Of a stretch of 64,000 nt of DNA, positions 14,541 through 23,354 are shown one piece after another. The stretch is from positions 1,674,001 through 1,738,000 of the forward strand of contig CBDDGS010000055.1 in the NCBI GenBank assembly GCA_965227935.1, read 5' to 3'. Under the pieces are notes generated by a model. That model was not told the DNA's origin. It ran no database searches and saw only the letters and a list, made by a program, of their open reading frames with translations. Position numbers and translations under genes: made by a program. The DNA is from JAWPMT01 sp965227935. GTDB lineage: Bacteria; Bacteroidota; Bacteroidia; Cytophagales; Cyclobacteriaceae. How positions within the stretch are numbered: the first letter of the stretch is position 1; each line of letters begins with the position of its first letter.

Positions 14541-16943
14541 TTACTTGCGGATTATTGCGCCTATTCTATTCTCAAACTGCCTGATGAGATTGTTCATTAC
14601 CTTGTCGATCAGTTTATCGTTCAGGGTCTTCTCACGATCCTGCAGGAAGAAGCTAATGGCATACGCTTTTTTGTCTGCACCAATGTTGTCGCCTTCATAG
14701 ATACTGAAAGCGTTCACCCTAGTTAACAATTTTTTCTCAGACTTGAAAGCTATTTCCTCTATCTCCTTGAAACTAATAGACTTATCAAGTACTAAAGATA
14801 AGTCACGCCTAACCTCCGGAAACTTAGAAAGCTCCTGAAATTCCAATTTTTTTGTTGAGCTGGCCAAAAATTGGGACCATCCGATCCTTGCATGGAAAAC
14901 CTCCTGATCAACCTCGGCGAGGTCGGTGACTTCACCTTTGAGGGTGCCAATCTCGGCCAGGACCTGATTATCAACGAAATACCTCAAGCCGTAGCCGAAT
15001 ATTGGGCTGTCATCTATCACCTCAGTGCTGAGCCGACTGATGTTACCCATTCGGAACAAACTATCAACGATGGCGGCGAGCTGGTGAAATACAAAGGGCT
15101 GCGACTCACCAAGCCAAGATTCTTCAGATTGGCCGGAGAGAAACAGGGTCAGCCATTCGGTCTCTTTGTAGGTGCCGTTGTCCTGCTCGTACGTCTTACT
15201 GAATTCATACAACCTGAGATTGGCCATCCTCCGGTTGATGTTGTGTCGAAGTACCTCCAATCCGGTGTAGAGAGGGTCTGTTTTCAGGATACCGAGCTCG
15301 AGACTGGATTTGTTCAATATCTCTACAGGCTGTCCGCCGAGCGGATATTTCTCGTAGTATTCGGGATTTGTCAAGGAGTTGGTGACAATTTCCTGGTAGC
15401 CCTGCCCAGACAAGAAGTACGAGAGCTCCTCCTGTACCTTGTAAGGCTCCATCTCCTCAAACTCTGCCAGATAGTCCGTCGAGAAGGACTCATCTATGTC
15501 AATGTTGTTGATGCCGTGAATACGCAAAACCTCCTCTACGAGGTCAGCGGGTCTGGTCACCTCACTACGGAAGGCTGGCACCGTCGCGATGAGCTCTTCA
15601 CCCTGGTCATCGACCTCAATATCCAGCCTTGACAGGATACCGTTAATCTCTTCTTTGGGGAGCTGCTTGCCGATGAGCCACTCGAAGTTGCGGTAGGGCA
15701 TCTTCACCTGCTTAGGCGCGACGGGCGTAGGGTAGATATCGACAAATTCCGAAGCCACATAGCCACCGGCAATGTCGAGGATCAGCTTCGTCGCAAATTT
15801 CAGGGCCTTCATGGTCATCTCGGGATCGGTGCCTCTTTCATAACGGAAGGAAGCATCTGTGCTGAGGCCATGTCGCATGGCCGTGGCTCGCACCCAGTCT
15901 TGAGAAAAGAAGGCACTCTCCAGGAAGACGTTGGTGGATTGCTCGGTGATCCCGGATTTGATCCCGCCGAAGACGCCGGCGATACACATGCCGTCTACGG
16001 TATTGCAGATCATCAGGTCCTGCTTATCGAGTTTGCGCTCTTTTTCGTCAAGCGTGGTGAAGGTGCTGCCCTTGGTCATCGTCTTCACGATCACCTGATT
16101 ACCAGTCACCTCGTCGGCATCGAAAGCGTGCAATGGCTGGCCGAGTCCGTGAAGCACGAAGTTGGTGATGTCCACCACATTGTTGATGGGCGTGAGGCCT
16201 ATCGCTCGTAGTCGAAACTGCAACCACGATGGAGAGGGCGCGACCTTCACATCCCGGATAGTCACTCCACTATACCTCGGACATGCCTCCAGGTTTTCGA
16301 CAGTCACGGAGATAGGATCCTTTTCCGTGATGGTGAACGTGGGTTCTGGCATGTCTGCCAAAGGCGTTTGATAAAATGCTTTGAGATCACGGGCCGTACC
16401 CAGATGAGAAGCGGCATCGCCACGATTGGGCGTAAGGCCGATTTCGAAGACCGTATCGGTCTGCGGTTGGAAGATGTCACGAACGGGTGAACCATTGGGT
16501 TGGTCTGTCTCCAAAACGAGAATACCGTCGTGCTCAGTGCCTAATCCGATTTCGTCTTCAGCGCAGATCATCCCTTCAGAGACCTCTCCGCGTATCTTTG
16601 ATTTCTTGATTTTGAAGGGCTCGCCGTCCGTGGGGTAGATGGTTGTATTCACTGGGGCTACGATCACCTTTTGTCCCTTAGCTACGTTGGGAGCGCCACA
16701 TACAATATCCAGCAGGTTGTCACCACCTGCATCCACCTTCGTGACTTTGAGCTTGTCAGCATTGGGGTGCTGCTGGCACTCCATTACTTCCCCCACCACG
16801 AGACCTTCGAGCCCGCCGGGGATTTCCTCCACCTTTTCGGTGCCTTCTATTTCCAGGCCGGTCTGCGTCAGGACTTCGGCGATTTCTTCGTCGGGTTGGG
16901 TGAGGTCGATGAAGTCAGAGAGCCAGTTGCGAGAGATTTTCAT
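14541..16943 (-). CDS. pheT: phenylalanine--tRNA ligase beta subunit
   Basis: An 800-residue beta chain of the heterotetrameric PheRS that charges tRNA-Phe. Domains in order: B1 (MKISRNWLSDFIDL), EMAP-II/tRNA-binding domain (VGEVMECQQHPNADKLKV, about 50-160), the B3/B4 editing region (about 215-395), B5 (about 405-475), the catalytic-like core, and the C-terminal FDX-ACB anticodon-binding domain (FPEVRRDLSLVLDKSISFKEIE, about 705-800). Length is normal. It heads a run with the coiled-coil gene, zapA and rny. The alpha subunit gene is not in the window. Confidence 0.97.
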   Translation of the reverse strand: MKISRNWLSDFIDLTQPDEEIAEVLTQTGLEIEGTEKVEEIPGGLEGLVVGEVMECQQHPNADKLKVTKVDAGGDNLLDIVCGAPNVAKGQKVIVAPVNTTIYPTDGEPFKIKKSKIRGEVSEGMICAEDEIGLGTEHDGILVLETDQPNGSPVRDIFQPQTDTVFEIGLTPNRGDAASHLGTARDLKAFYQTPLADMPEPTFTITEKDPISVTVENLEACPRYSGVTIRDVKVAPSPSWLQFRLRAIGLTPINNVVDITNFVLHGLGQPLHAFDADEVTGNQVIVKTMTKGSTFTTLDEKERKLDKQDLMICNTVDGMCIAGVFGGIKSGITEQSTNVFLESAFFSQDWVRATAMRHGLSTDASFRYERGTDPEMTMKALKFATKLILDIAGGYVASEFVDIYPTPVAPKQVKMPYRNFEWLIGKQLPKEEINGILSRLDIEVDDQGEELIATVPAFRSEVTRPADLVEEVLRIHGINNIDIDESFSTDYLAEFEEMEPYKVQEELSYFLSGQGYQEIVTNSLTNPEYYEKYPLGGQPVEILNKSSLELGILKTDPLYTGLEVLRHNINRRMANLRLYEFSKTYEQDNGTYKETEWLTLFLSGQSEESWLGESQPFVFHQLAAIVDSLFRMGNISRLSTEVIDDSPIFGYGLRYFVDNQVLAEIGTLKGEVTDLAEVDQEVFHARIGWSQFLASSTKKLEFQELSKFPEVRRDLSLVLDKSISFKEIEEIAFKSEKKLLTRVNAFSIYEGDNIGADKKAYAISFFLQDREKTLNDKLIDKVMNNLIRQFENRIGAIIRK

Positions 16944-16972
16944 TGTAGAGTACGAGCTTCGAATTTGATCCG

Positions 16973-16980
16973 CAAAAATA
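16973..16980 (-). promoter_or_regulatory. -7 box of the pheT promoter
   Basis: On the minus strand TATTTTTG, a perfect TAnnTTTG match, ends 30 bases before the pheT ATG. A clear TTTG at -33 is not seen. Confidence 0.45.
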
Positions 16981-17033
16981 ATTAATACGCGGCCTGTGGA
17001 TGGGCACGGCAGAGGATTTTATGTCATCAGGGG

Positions 17034-17642
17034 CTACTTACCCTCAACCATCTTCTCTCCTGCGCGGATGGCTACTGCTAATAGGTTTTCACGTGGAGGA
17101 AGGGGACAGGTATATCCGTCGACGTAGGCACAATACGGATTGTAAGCGAGGTTGAAGTCAAGGACGGTCTTGTCGGACTTACCAATCTCAATGTCCAGGT
17201 ACCGGCCGGCGCCATACGTTTCGACGGCACTGGTCTCATCGGCAAATGCACAGAAGTAATAGTCCGCATCTCCATATCCCACAGGTTTGAGGACAAGGAG
17301 TTTGAGTCGCTGTCCTTCCAGCGAGAAATGGAGCCACGCGTATTTGGTATAGGGCGCAGTGTCTCCGTCACTGTCCGCTAGCTGTACCATTGACCGATCC
17401 TTTAGGCGCTCGACCCTGGCATTGACCCGGTACTTGGGATCGATCTCAAAGTACTGTGGCTCCACATAAGGCTCATCGAACTGCCGGAATGGTGACTCGG
17501 CGCTATTCTTCAGAAAGCTTCTTCGTTCCTCGATCTCCTCTAGCACCTGGTCTTCGTAGGCCTGATCGCCGAAGCCGATACTCATGACGATAATGATAAG
17601 GACAACAGGGAGGCCGAACCATACGATTTTTTTATTCTTCAT
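17034..17642 (-). CDS. DUF1684 domain-containing protein
   Basis: A 202-residue protein with an N-terminal membrane or signal helix (KIVWFGLPVVLIIIVMSIGFG) and a DUF1684 domain. The family signature is the C-terminal LDFNLAYNPYCAYVDGYTCPLPPRENLL, with conserved Asn, Tyr and two Cys; GYGDADYYFCAFADET fits as well. Biochemical role unknown for the family. It overlaps the stop of radC (ATGA) and is translated after it. Confidence 0.88.
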   Translation of the reverse strand: MKNKKIVWFGLPVVLIIIVMSIGFGDQAYEDQVLEEIEERRSFLKNSAESPFRQFDEPYVEPQYFEIDPKYRVNARVERLKDRSMVQLADSDGDTAPYTKYAWLHFSLEGQRLKLLVLKPVGYGDADYYFCAFADETSAVETYGAGRYLDIEIGKSDKTVLDFNLAYNPYCAYVDGYTCPLPPRENLLAVAIRAGEKMVEGK

Positions 17643-18334
17643 AGTATTCCTTCGTCTGCAAAGCTGAAGTATCCGTGGTTTGTGAAGATAATATGGTCGA
17701 GGACGGATATTTCCAGGAATTCCCCAGCTTTTTTGATTTTTTCGGTCAGTTGGCGGTCGGCCTGGCTGGGCTGCGTGTTGCCGGAGGGGTGATTGTGCGA
17801 CAGGATAATGCTCGAGGCGAGTTCATCGAGTGCTTTTTTGAAGATCAACTTGGGATCTACCAACGTGCCCGATACACCGCCCTGACTTACCTGCTCTGCC
17901 TTGATGACCTCATTGTTTCGTCGCAGCAGCAATATCCAGAATTCCTCCCGTGGAAGATCTTCAAGGTGAGGGCGGATGCATTCATAGGCATCTTGCGAAG
18001 ACTTGATTTTTGGCTTTCGGGAGACTTCTGCCTCTTTACGTCGACGACCCAGTTCCAGGGCGCTCACTATGGTGACGGCTTTGGCTTCGCCGATCCCTTT
18101 GTATTTCATGAGGTCTGGCACTTCGAGTGCCGCAAGCCGATGCAAGTCGTGGCCGTGATCGCCAAGGATGTGTTTCGCGAGGTCTACGGCTGAGACGTCT
18201 GGCACTCCGGTGCCCAGTAGTATGGCGATCAGCTCGGCGTTGGAGAGACTGGATTTACCCTTGAGTAGCAGTTTTTCCCTGGGGCGGTCCTCTTCAGCCC
18301 AATGTTTGATGGTGAGTTTGCGGCTGTTTTCCAC
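17639..18334 (-). CDS. radC: RadC family JAB-domain protein
   Basis: A 231-residue RadC protein. The N-terminal helix-hairpin-helix region (ELIAILLGTG, LMKYKGIGEAKAVTI) is followed by the JAB/MPN metal-binding domain with the HNHPSGN...D motif near residues 175-190 (SHNHPSGNTQPSQADRQL). The historical DNA-repair role is doubtful; metallo-isopeptidase-like activity is inferred from the fold. The start is GTG at 18334, since the nearby ATG is in another frame. A DUF1684 gene follows with an ATGA overlap. Confidence 0.93.
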   Translation of the reverse strand: MENSRKLTIKHWAEEDRPREKLLLKGKSSLSNAELIAILLGTGVPDVSAVDLAKHILGDHGHDLHRLAALEVPDLMKYKGIGEAKAVTIVSALELGRRRKEAEVSRKPKIKSSQDAYECIRPHLEDLPREEFWILLLRRNNEVIKAEQVSQGGVSGTLVDPKLIFKKALDELASSIILSHNHPSGNTQPSQADRQLTEKIKKAGEFLEISVLDHIIFTNHGYFSFADEGIL

Positions 18335-18382
18335 TTTGTCATTTCGATTGTGATTTGAAAATCTAGTGGCATCCAGCCAAAT

Positions 18383-18408
18383 AAAAAAGCCTGACGAGCG
18401 TCAGGCTT
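18383..18408 (-). terminator. rho-independent terminator of rpsT
   Basis: Stem AAGCCTGAC (18387-18395) with GTCAGGCTT (18400-18408) and a 4-base loop; on the minus strand it is followed by TTTTTT. It lies 33 bases past the rpsT stop and before radC. Confidence 0.9.
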
Positions 18409-18440
18409 GGTATTTCTTTTGAGTCGCGTACAGCGATTTC

Positions 18441-18692
18441 TTAGAGCGCAGAGACGTGCTTGGTCAAGCTTGACTTCAAGTTCGCCGCCTTGTTCTTATG
18501 AATGATGTTGCGCTTTGCGAGCTTGTCCAGCATACTGGTGACCTGCTTCAAAAGCTCTTCAGCCTCACCTTTTTCAGTCGATTGACGTAGCCTTTTGATG
18601 TAGGTACGGGTGGTCTTGTGCTGATAGCGATTTCGAACGGCTTTTGCCGCGTTGGACCTAATTCTTTTCGCTGCCGATTTGTGATTCGCCAT
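18441..18692 (-). CDS. rpsT: 30S ribosomal protein S20
   Basis: An 83-residue, very basic, all-helical S20 that binds 16S rRNA early in 30S assembly. The start MANHKSAAKRIRSNAAKAVRNRYQ is the classical S20 N-terminus and the end (HKNKAANLKSSLTKHV) also fits. It is a single-gene unit with its own promoter (18726-18756) and terminator. Confidence 0.98.
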   Translation of the reverse strand: MANHKSAAKRIRSNAAKAVRNRYQHKTTRTYIKRLRQSTEKGEAEELLKQVTSMLDKLAKRNIIHKNKAANLKSSLTKHVSAL

Positions 18693-18725
18693 AAATCTTT
18701 TCTGCTCTTTATTCTAAAAGGATCG

Positions 18726-18756
18726 CAAAGTTAGTTGTTATCGAATTAAAATCAAA
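18726..18756 (-). promoter_or_regulatory. promoter of rpsT
   Basis: On the minus strand TTTG (18753-18756), 19 bases, then TAACTTTG (18726-18733): a full match to the Bacteroidota housekeeping promoter (TTTG, about 19, TAnnTTTG). Predicted start is near 18719, giving a leader of about 27 bases. Confidence 0.85.
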
Positions 18757-18808
18757 TATTGCGCGAGATCATCTTTGAGGTTATCATTATTTAAGAAACC
18801 CGGCCACC

Positions 18809-19771
18809 ATGACCCGACGATTCTACCTGGTCTTGTTCCTCTCATGCTCTTTGACGACCTCCTTCACAATGGGTGAGGACTGGGGATTCTTTGCCCATCA
18901 GAGGATCAATCGCCTGGCGGCGTTTACCCTACCCTCTGAGATGATTGGCTTCTACAAGCGCAACCTGCAGTACATCACCGAAAAGGCGGTCAACCCGGAC
19001 ATGCGCAGGTACACCAACAAACTCGAGGCACCCAGACACTATATCGATATTGATATATATGGGGATAGTGCGATATGGACGATGCCCAGGTATTGGAAGG
19101 ATGCGGTGGCAAAATACACCATGGACACACTCCAGGCTTATGGTATCGTGCCCTGGCACATCGATCGTGTACGGTACGAGCTGACGGAGGCTTTTAGAAA
19201 GCGCGATGCAGCGAGGATTTTGAGGATATCAGCGGATCTAGGCCACTACATAGCTGATGCCAACGTGCCACTGCATACTACCGAGAACTACAATGGGCAG
19301 CTTACCGGCCAAAAGGGTATTCACGGTCTTTGGGAATCACGGCTGCCGGAGTTGTTTTTCGATGAGTACGACTTCTTTGTGGGGAAGGCGAGCTACATCG
19401 ACAATCCGCAACTCGAGGCGTGGGAAGCTGTGACCAATGCACATTTGGCGATGGATTCCGTGCTCTACTTTGAACAGCGATTGTCTGAGCAGTTCGATGA
19501 GTCCAAGAAATATAGCTTCGAGCGGCGTGGGGCCTCTACGGTACGCGTGTATTCCTATGAATTCTCAGAGGCCTATCACAAGGCGCTATCGGGTATGGTA
19601 GAGCGCCGGATGAGAGCTTCCATTAAGATGGTGGGAGATTTCTGGTATACGTGCTGGGTTGATGCGGGCCAGCCTGATTTGAATAGCCTGGAGAGAGCTT
19701 CGGAGGTAGAGGAGAAACTGGAAGTCGATGAGGACGTGCAAATACGCAACCACGAGTCTGGCTCTCAGTGA
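18809..19771 (+). CDS. secreted zinc-dependent phospholipase C / S1-P1 nuclease-fold protein
   Basis: A 320-residue exported protein (signal peptide about 1-22, cleavage near MGEDW). The mature N-terminus WGFFAHQRINRLAAF has the Trp/His pair that binds the trinuclear zinc site in the phospholipase C/P1-nuclease fold. Further candidate ligands are the His/Asp in PRHYIDIDIYG, the His and Asp in LGHYIADANVPLHTTENYNG near residue 150, and IHGLWESR. Phospholipase and nuclease members cannot be told apart by eye. It is a monocistronic gene between rpsT and the tsf terminator. Confidence 0.85.
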   Translation: MTRRFYLVLFLSCSLTTSFTMGEDWGFFAHQRINRLAAFTLPSEMIGFYKRNLQYITEKAVNPDMRRYTNKLEAPRHYIDIDIYGDSAIWTMPRYWKDAVAKYTMDTLQAYGIVPWHIDRVRYELTEAFRKRDAARILRISADLGHYIADANVPLHTTENYNGQLTGQKGIHGLWESRLPELFFDEYDFFVGKASYIDNPQLEAWEAVTNAHLAMDSVLYFEQRLSEQFDESKKYSFERRGASTVRVYSYEFSEAYHKALSGMVERRMRASIKMVGDFWYTCWVDAGQPDLNSLERASEVEEKLEVDEDVQIRNHESGSQ

Positions 19772-19924
19772 AGCCACCAGATGCTTTTGACCTTTCATAG
19801 CGCGATCTCTGTCGTTCGTGCGGTCAGACCACCTAATTCGCTATTCTCAGGGACCTCGTGGCTTTTATCTTTTCATCGTGGCTCTGGACCTATCCATGCA
19901 CTCTAGGCGACAGGAAACCATTAA

Positions 19925-19960
19925 AAACAAAGAGGGTCGCCGATTGCTCGACGACCCTCT
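19925..19960 (-). terminator. rho-independent terminator of the rplM-rpsI-rpsB-tsf operon
   Basis: Stem AGAGGGTCG (19931-19939) with CGACCCTCT (19952-19960); on the minus strand followed by TTGTTTTTAA. It lies 29 bases past the tsf stop. Confidence 0.9.
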
Positions 19961-19989
19961 CATAGCAAGATCTATCCGATCTTTATTAC

Positions 19990-20820
19990 TTAGCCAATAA
20001 CGACTCGCTTGAACTCAGAAACTGTCAGTCCCTGAGATACGCCGTCGAGATACTTTTGGATAGTCAATGAATTGTCCTTGACGAATGACTGGCTGAGCAA
20101 GGTATTCTCCTTGAAAAACTTCTGAAGCTTACCTTGTGCAATCTTGTCAATGATATTTTCAGGCTTGCCTTCCTGACGCGCCTGCTCACGACCGATTTCG
20201 ATTTCCTTCTCTACGGTAGATGGATCTACACCATCCTTATCTACTGCCACAGGGTTCATGGCTGCGATCTGCATGGCCACGTCCTTTCCAGCGGTCTCGA
20301 CATTGTTGCCGCCAGTGTTTTTCAAGCCTACGAGCACGCCCAACTTGCCGTTGGAGTGGATGTAAGGCACCACTGCTTCAGAACCGAGTGTTTCGTAAGA
20401 AGAGATCTCCAACTTCTCGCCGATCTTTCCTGTCGCCTCTACGATCTTTTCTTCGATGGTCTGGCCATTGACAGTCAGAGCTTTGAGGGCTGCGATGTCA
20501 GCAGGTCCTTCTTCGAAAGCCTTGTCGGCGATCGACTGGCCCAAAGCCATGAAGTCGTCATTCTTCGCTACGAAATCTGTCTCGCAGGTGAAGGCGATGA
20601 GAATGCCTTTCGACTGGTCGTCTGCCGTCTTGGCAAAAACAACTCCTTCAGAAGTTTCACGGTCTGCTCTGGATGCAGATACCTTCTGTCCTTTCTTGCG
20701 TAGCAACTCGATGGCTTTGTCAAAGTCGCCGTCCGCTTCGACGAGGGCTTTCTTGCAGTCCATCATGCCTGCCCCGGTCATTTGTCGTAATTTGTTTACG
20801 TCTTGTGCGCTAATTGCCAT
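19990..20820 (-). CDS. tsf: elongation factor Ts
   Basis: A 276-residue nucleotide-exchange factor for EF-Tu. It starts MAISAQDVNKLRQMTGAGMMDCKKALVEADGD, the typical UBA-like N-terminus with TGAGMMDCKKAL; the core has TCETDFVAKND, and the C-terminal region is full length. An in-frame upstream start at 20883 would add 21 residues of unlike sequence and is rejected. Last gene of the ribosomal operon, followed by a strong terminator. Confidence 0.97.
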   Translation of the reverse strand: MAISAQDVNKLRQMTGAGMMDCKKALVEADGDFDKAIELLRKKGQKVSASRADRETSEGVVFAKTADDQSKGILIAFTCETDFVAKNDDFMALGQSIADKAFEEGPADIAALKALTVNGQTIEEKIVEATGKIGEKLEISSYETLGSEAVVPYIHSNGKLGVLVGLKNTGGNNVETAGKDVAMQIAAMNPVAVDKDGVDPSTVEKEIEIGREQARQEGKPENIIDKIAQGKLQKFFKENTLLSQSFVKDNSLTIQKYLDGVSQGLTVSEFKRVVIG

Positions 20821-20933
20821 GTCTATTTTTTTCTTTTGATTGGATTCAATAAAAAAATTGAACACGTCTCGCGATGAAGGCACCGGAAATCATGTTCAAT
20901 TTCAGTTTTGTTCTTTGGAATATGTCTCGGTAA

Positions 20934-21695
20934 TTACTCCGCTGCTTGCTGGTCGAGCTCTCTCTTTTCAGCCTCGGCCTCTTCCATTTTCTGCTCTTCT
21001 TTGTCCTTCTTGCGCTCGCTCAATCCCGCTTCCATCGCACTACCGATGTACTGGGTGATGAGTTGGATAGATTTGAAGGCATCATCATTTGCAGGGATGG
21101 GATAATCCGCCAGATTGGGATCTGAGTTGGTATCCACCATAGCAAAGACAGGGATGTTGAGCTTCTGCGCCTCTGCTACTGCAATGTGCTCTCGCTTGAT
21201 ATCGATCACGAAGAGTGCCGCAGGCAGTCGGTTGAGGTCGGAGATACCACCAAGAACTCGCTCCAGCTTCGCTCTCTCACGTGTGATCATCAGACGCTCA
21301 CGCTTTGCGAGGTTCTTGTAGGCCTCATCCTTCATCAATTTGTCGATGGATGCCATCTTCTTCAGTGACTTACGAATAGTGGCAAAGTTGGTCAGCATAC
21401 CACCCAGCCATCTTTCAGTCACGTAAGGCATCTTCAGACGCTTAGCCTCATTCTCTACTACCTCTTTCGCCTGCTTCTTTGTAGCGACGAACATTACTTT
21501 TCGTCCTGATCGCACGATGCCTTTGATGGCAGCCGATGCTTCTTCCAGGCTTTTCAGCGTCTTATTTAGATCGATGATATGGATACCATTCTTCTCCATG
21601 AAGATGAATGGAGCCATCTGAGGGTTCCACTTCCTGGTAAGGTGTCCAAAATGAACACCGGCATCCAACAGTTCTTTGCTTGTGATATTCTCCAT
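20934..21695 (-). CDS. rpsB: 30S ribosomal protein S2
   Basis: A 253-residue S2 with the characteristic LLDAGVHFGHLTRKWNPQMAPFI start, FVATKKQAKEVV, the TNFATIRKS loop and FVIDIKREHIAVAEAQKLNIPVFAMVDTNSDP. A charged C-terminal tail (ERKKDKEEQKMEEAEAEK) is common in this phylum. It is seven bases from rpsI and upstream of tsf in the order usual for Bacteroidota. Confidence 0.98.
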   Translation of the reverse strand: MENITSKELLDAGVHFGHLTRKWNPQMAPFIFMEKNGIHIIDLNKTLKSLEEASAAIKGIVRSGRKVMFVATKKQAKEVVENEAKRLKMPYVTERWLGGMLTNFATIRKSLKKMASIDKLMKDEAYKNLAKRERLMITRERAKLERVLGGISDLNRLPAALFVIDIKREHIAVAEAQKLNIPVFAMVDTNSDPNLADYPIPANDDAFKSIQLITQYIGSAMEAGLSERKKDKEEQKMEEAEAEKRELDQQAAE

Positions 21696-21702
21696 CGATA
21701 AC

Positions 21703-22089
21703 TTATCGTTTGCTGAATTGGAATCTTCTTCTTGCCTTTCTACGACCGTATTTCTTACGCTCGACCATTCGAGGGTCTCTGGTCAGGAATCCTTCTTCCT
21801 TCAGAGCTGGGCGAAACTCCTCGTCTATCTCGACAAGTGCTCTGGAAATACCGAGGCGAATGGCTTCGGCCTGGCCTTTGAGTCCGCCGCCGTCTACCAC
21901 GACTTTGATGTCGAAGTTGCTCTGCTGCTCCACTTTGACCAAAGGTTGCTTCACAATGATCTGAAGCACTTCGGAAGGGAAGTACTGCGTCAACTCTCGT
22001 CCGTTGATTGTGATTTCGCCCTTGCCGCTGACAATGTAAACGCGGGCGATGGATGTCTTTCGTCTTCCGACAGTATTGATTGTATCCAT
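21703..22089 (-). CDS. rpsI: 30S ribosomal protein S9
   Basis: A 128-residue S9 starting MDTINTVGRRKTSIARVYI and ending in the basic GRRKARRRFQFSKR tail that reaches the P-site tRNA. The ATG at 22089 gives the family start; a TTG one codon earlier is not needed. It follows rplM by three bases and is co-transcribed with it. Confidence 0.98.
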   Translation of the reverse strand: MDTINTVGRRKTSIARVYIVSGKGEITINGRELTQYFPSEVLQIIVKQPLVKVEQQSNFDIKVVVDGGGLKGQAEAIRLGISRALVEIDEEFRPALKEEGFLTRDPRMVERKKYGRRKARRRFQFSKR

Positions 22090-22092
22090 CAA

Positions 22093-22539
22093 TTAGATTT
22101 TAACTTCTTTAGGAGATTGACCCTCGTGAGGATGCTCAGCACCTTCATATACATAAAGGTTGTTGAAAAGCTGGCGCCCCAATCTGTTTTTTGGGAGCAT
22201 ACCGCGTACAGCCCTTTCGACGAGGATTGTGGAAGACTTACCCTCCTTCACCTCGAGTGGGCTTTGTGTCCGCTGACCACCAGGATAGCCGGTGTGACGT
22301 ACGTAAACTTTATCGGTCCACTTCTTGCCAGTCAGACGTAGCTTGTCCGCGTTGACCACGATCACATTGTCACCACAGTCCACGTGGGGGGTGTAGTTTG
22401 GCTTGTGCTTCCCGCGGATCATTTTCGCCACTTCACTCGCCACACGACCAAGGATTTTGTCCTCGGCATCGACAACCACCCAACCCTTTGTCGCGGTAGC
22501 TTTGTTAGCCGATATTGTCTTATAACTTAACGTATCCAA
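22093..22539 (-). CDS. rplM: 50S ribosomal protein L13
   Basis: A 148-residue L13: WVVVDAEDKILGRVASEVAKMIRGKHK, VIVVNADKLRLTGKK, and AVRGMLPKNRLGRQ are diagnostic. The family-typical N-terminus MDTLSYKTISANKAT starts at a TTG codon (22539); no ATG or GTG in frame lies nearby, so this gene appears to use TTG. It is the first gene of rplM-rpsI-rpsB-tsf, with a promoter about 50 bases upstream. Confidence 0.96.
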   Translation of the reverse strand: MDTLSYKTISANKATATKGWVVVDAEDKILGRVASEVAKMIRGKHKPNYTPHVDCGDNVIVVNADKLRLTGKKWTDKVYVRHTGYPGGQRTQSPLEVKEGKSSTILVERAVRGMLPKNRLGRQLFNNLYVYEGAEHPHEGQSPKEVKI

Positions 22540-22588
22540 AATACAGTACTTTACATACCTCCTTCAAGACCCTCCTGAAAAAGGGACA

Positions 22589-22619
22589 CAAAAATAGAAG
22601 TTTAAAATTTGAAAACCAA
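22589..22619 (-). promoter_or_regulatory. promoter of the rplM-rpsI-rpsB-tsf operon
   Basis: On the minus strand TTGG (22616-22619), 19 bases, then TATTTTTG (22589-22596), a Bacteroidota -33/-7 pair. The leader to the rplM TTG start would be about 45 bases. Confidence 0.75.
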
Positions 22620-22625
22620 TACCCA

Positions 22626-23354
22626 CTATTTGTTTTTGCCCAGTTGATTGACGACTGCTGCAAAATCCTTAGGATAAGGGGCTTGAAGCTTCAATTGTTC
22701 ACCCGATATTGTCTCAAAAGTCAACCCCTGAGCGTGGAGTGCCATCCTCGAAATCAATGGTTGCTCGGTGTCGAACTTGCCGATCTTAAAGTTGCGCTTG
22801 ATTTCTGAAAGGTAGATTTTGGGACCGCCGTACATTTCATCTCCCACCAATGGGTGGCCTAGGTGCGCGAGGTGGACGCGGATCTGATGCATCCTTCCTG
22901 TGAAAGGCATACAGGCGATCAGCGTGTGTGCTTTGTATATCTGCAGTGTGGAGACCAGTGTGATGGATGGTTTGCCCTCCCTGTAGTCTACTCGCGATCG
23001 ATTGGAGGTAGTGTAGATGGGGGCATCCACTTCCTGTTCATCCAACTCTATCCGACCGGCGATCAATGCATGATAAAGTTTGTGTACCTCCCTTGCTTCA
23101 AGTTTTCGCGAAAAGAATCTGTAGGCATCCTGGTTTCGGGCGATCACCAACAAGCCGGAAGTCTCTTTGTCCAGTCGGTGGCAAACCTGAGCATTGGGAT
23201 CGTAGGTTCTAGCCATGGCCAGAATGTTCGTCGGGTCTCGGCGATCTTCCAGGGTAGAAACATGCGGAGGCTTATTGATAACAATAAAGTCCCCGTCTTC
23301 GTGGACGATCAGGTCATCAAAGCGGAGGCCTTTTAGCGCTTTAGTCTTCTTCAT
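22626..23354 (-). CDS. RluA family pseudouridine synthase
   Basis: A 242-residue enzyme that isomerises uridine in rRNA or tRNA; target position unknown. It has DFIVINKPPHVSTLEDRRDP, then the catalytic-Asp motif HRLDKETSGLLVIARN (near residue 75), KLYHALIAGR and the MHQIRVHLAHLGHPLVGDEMYGG signature. No S4 domain precedes the catalytic domain. The start chosen is ATG at 23354, which overlaps the histidine kinase stop by 14 bases; an earlier in-frame start would only add kinase-overlapping sequence. Confidence 0.93.
   Translation of the reverse strand: MKKTKALKGLRFDDLIVHEDGDFIVINKPPHVSTLEDRRDPTNILAMARTYDPNAQVCHRLDKETSGLLVIARNQDAYRFFSRKLEAREVHKLYHALIAGRIELDEQEVDAPIYTTSNRSRVDYREGKPSITLVSTLQIYKAHTLIACMPFTGRMHQIRVHLAHLGHPLVGDEMYGGPKIYLSEIKRNFKIGKFDTEQPLISRMALHAQGLTFETISGEQLKLQAPYPKDFAAVVNQLGKNK

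Noticed and set aside
14871..15632. A 253-codon plus-strand frame opposite pheT
   Set aside because: The pheT frame has diagnostic domains throughout. The antisense sequence is a mirror of its codon bias.
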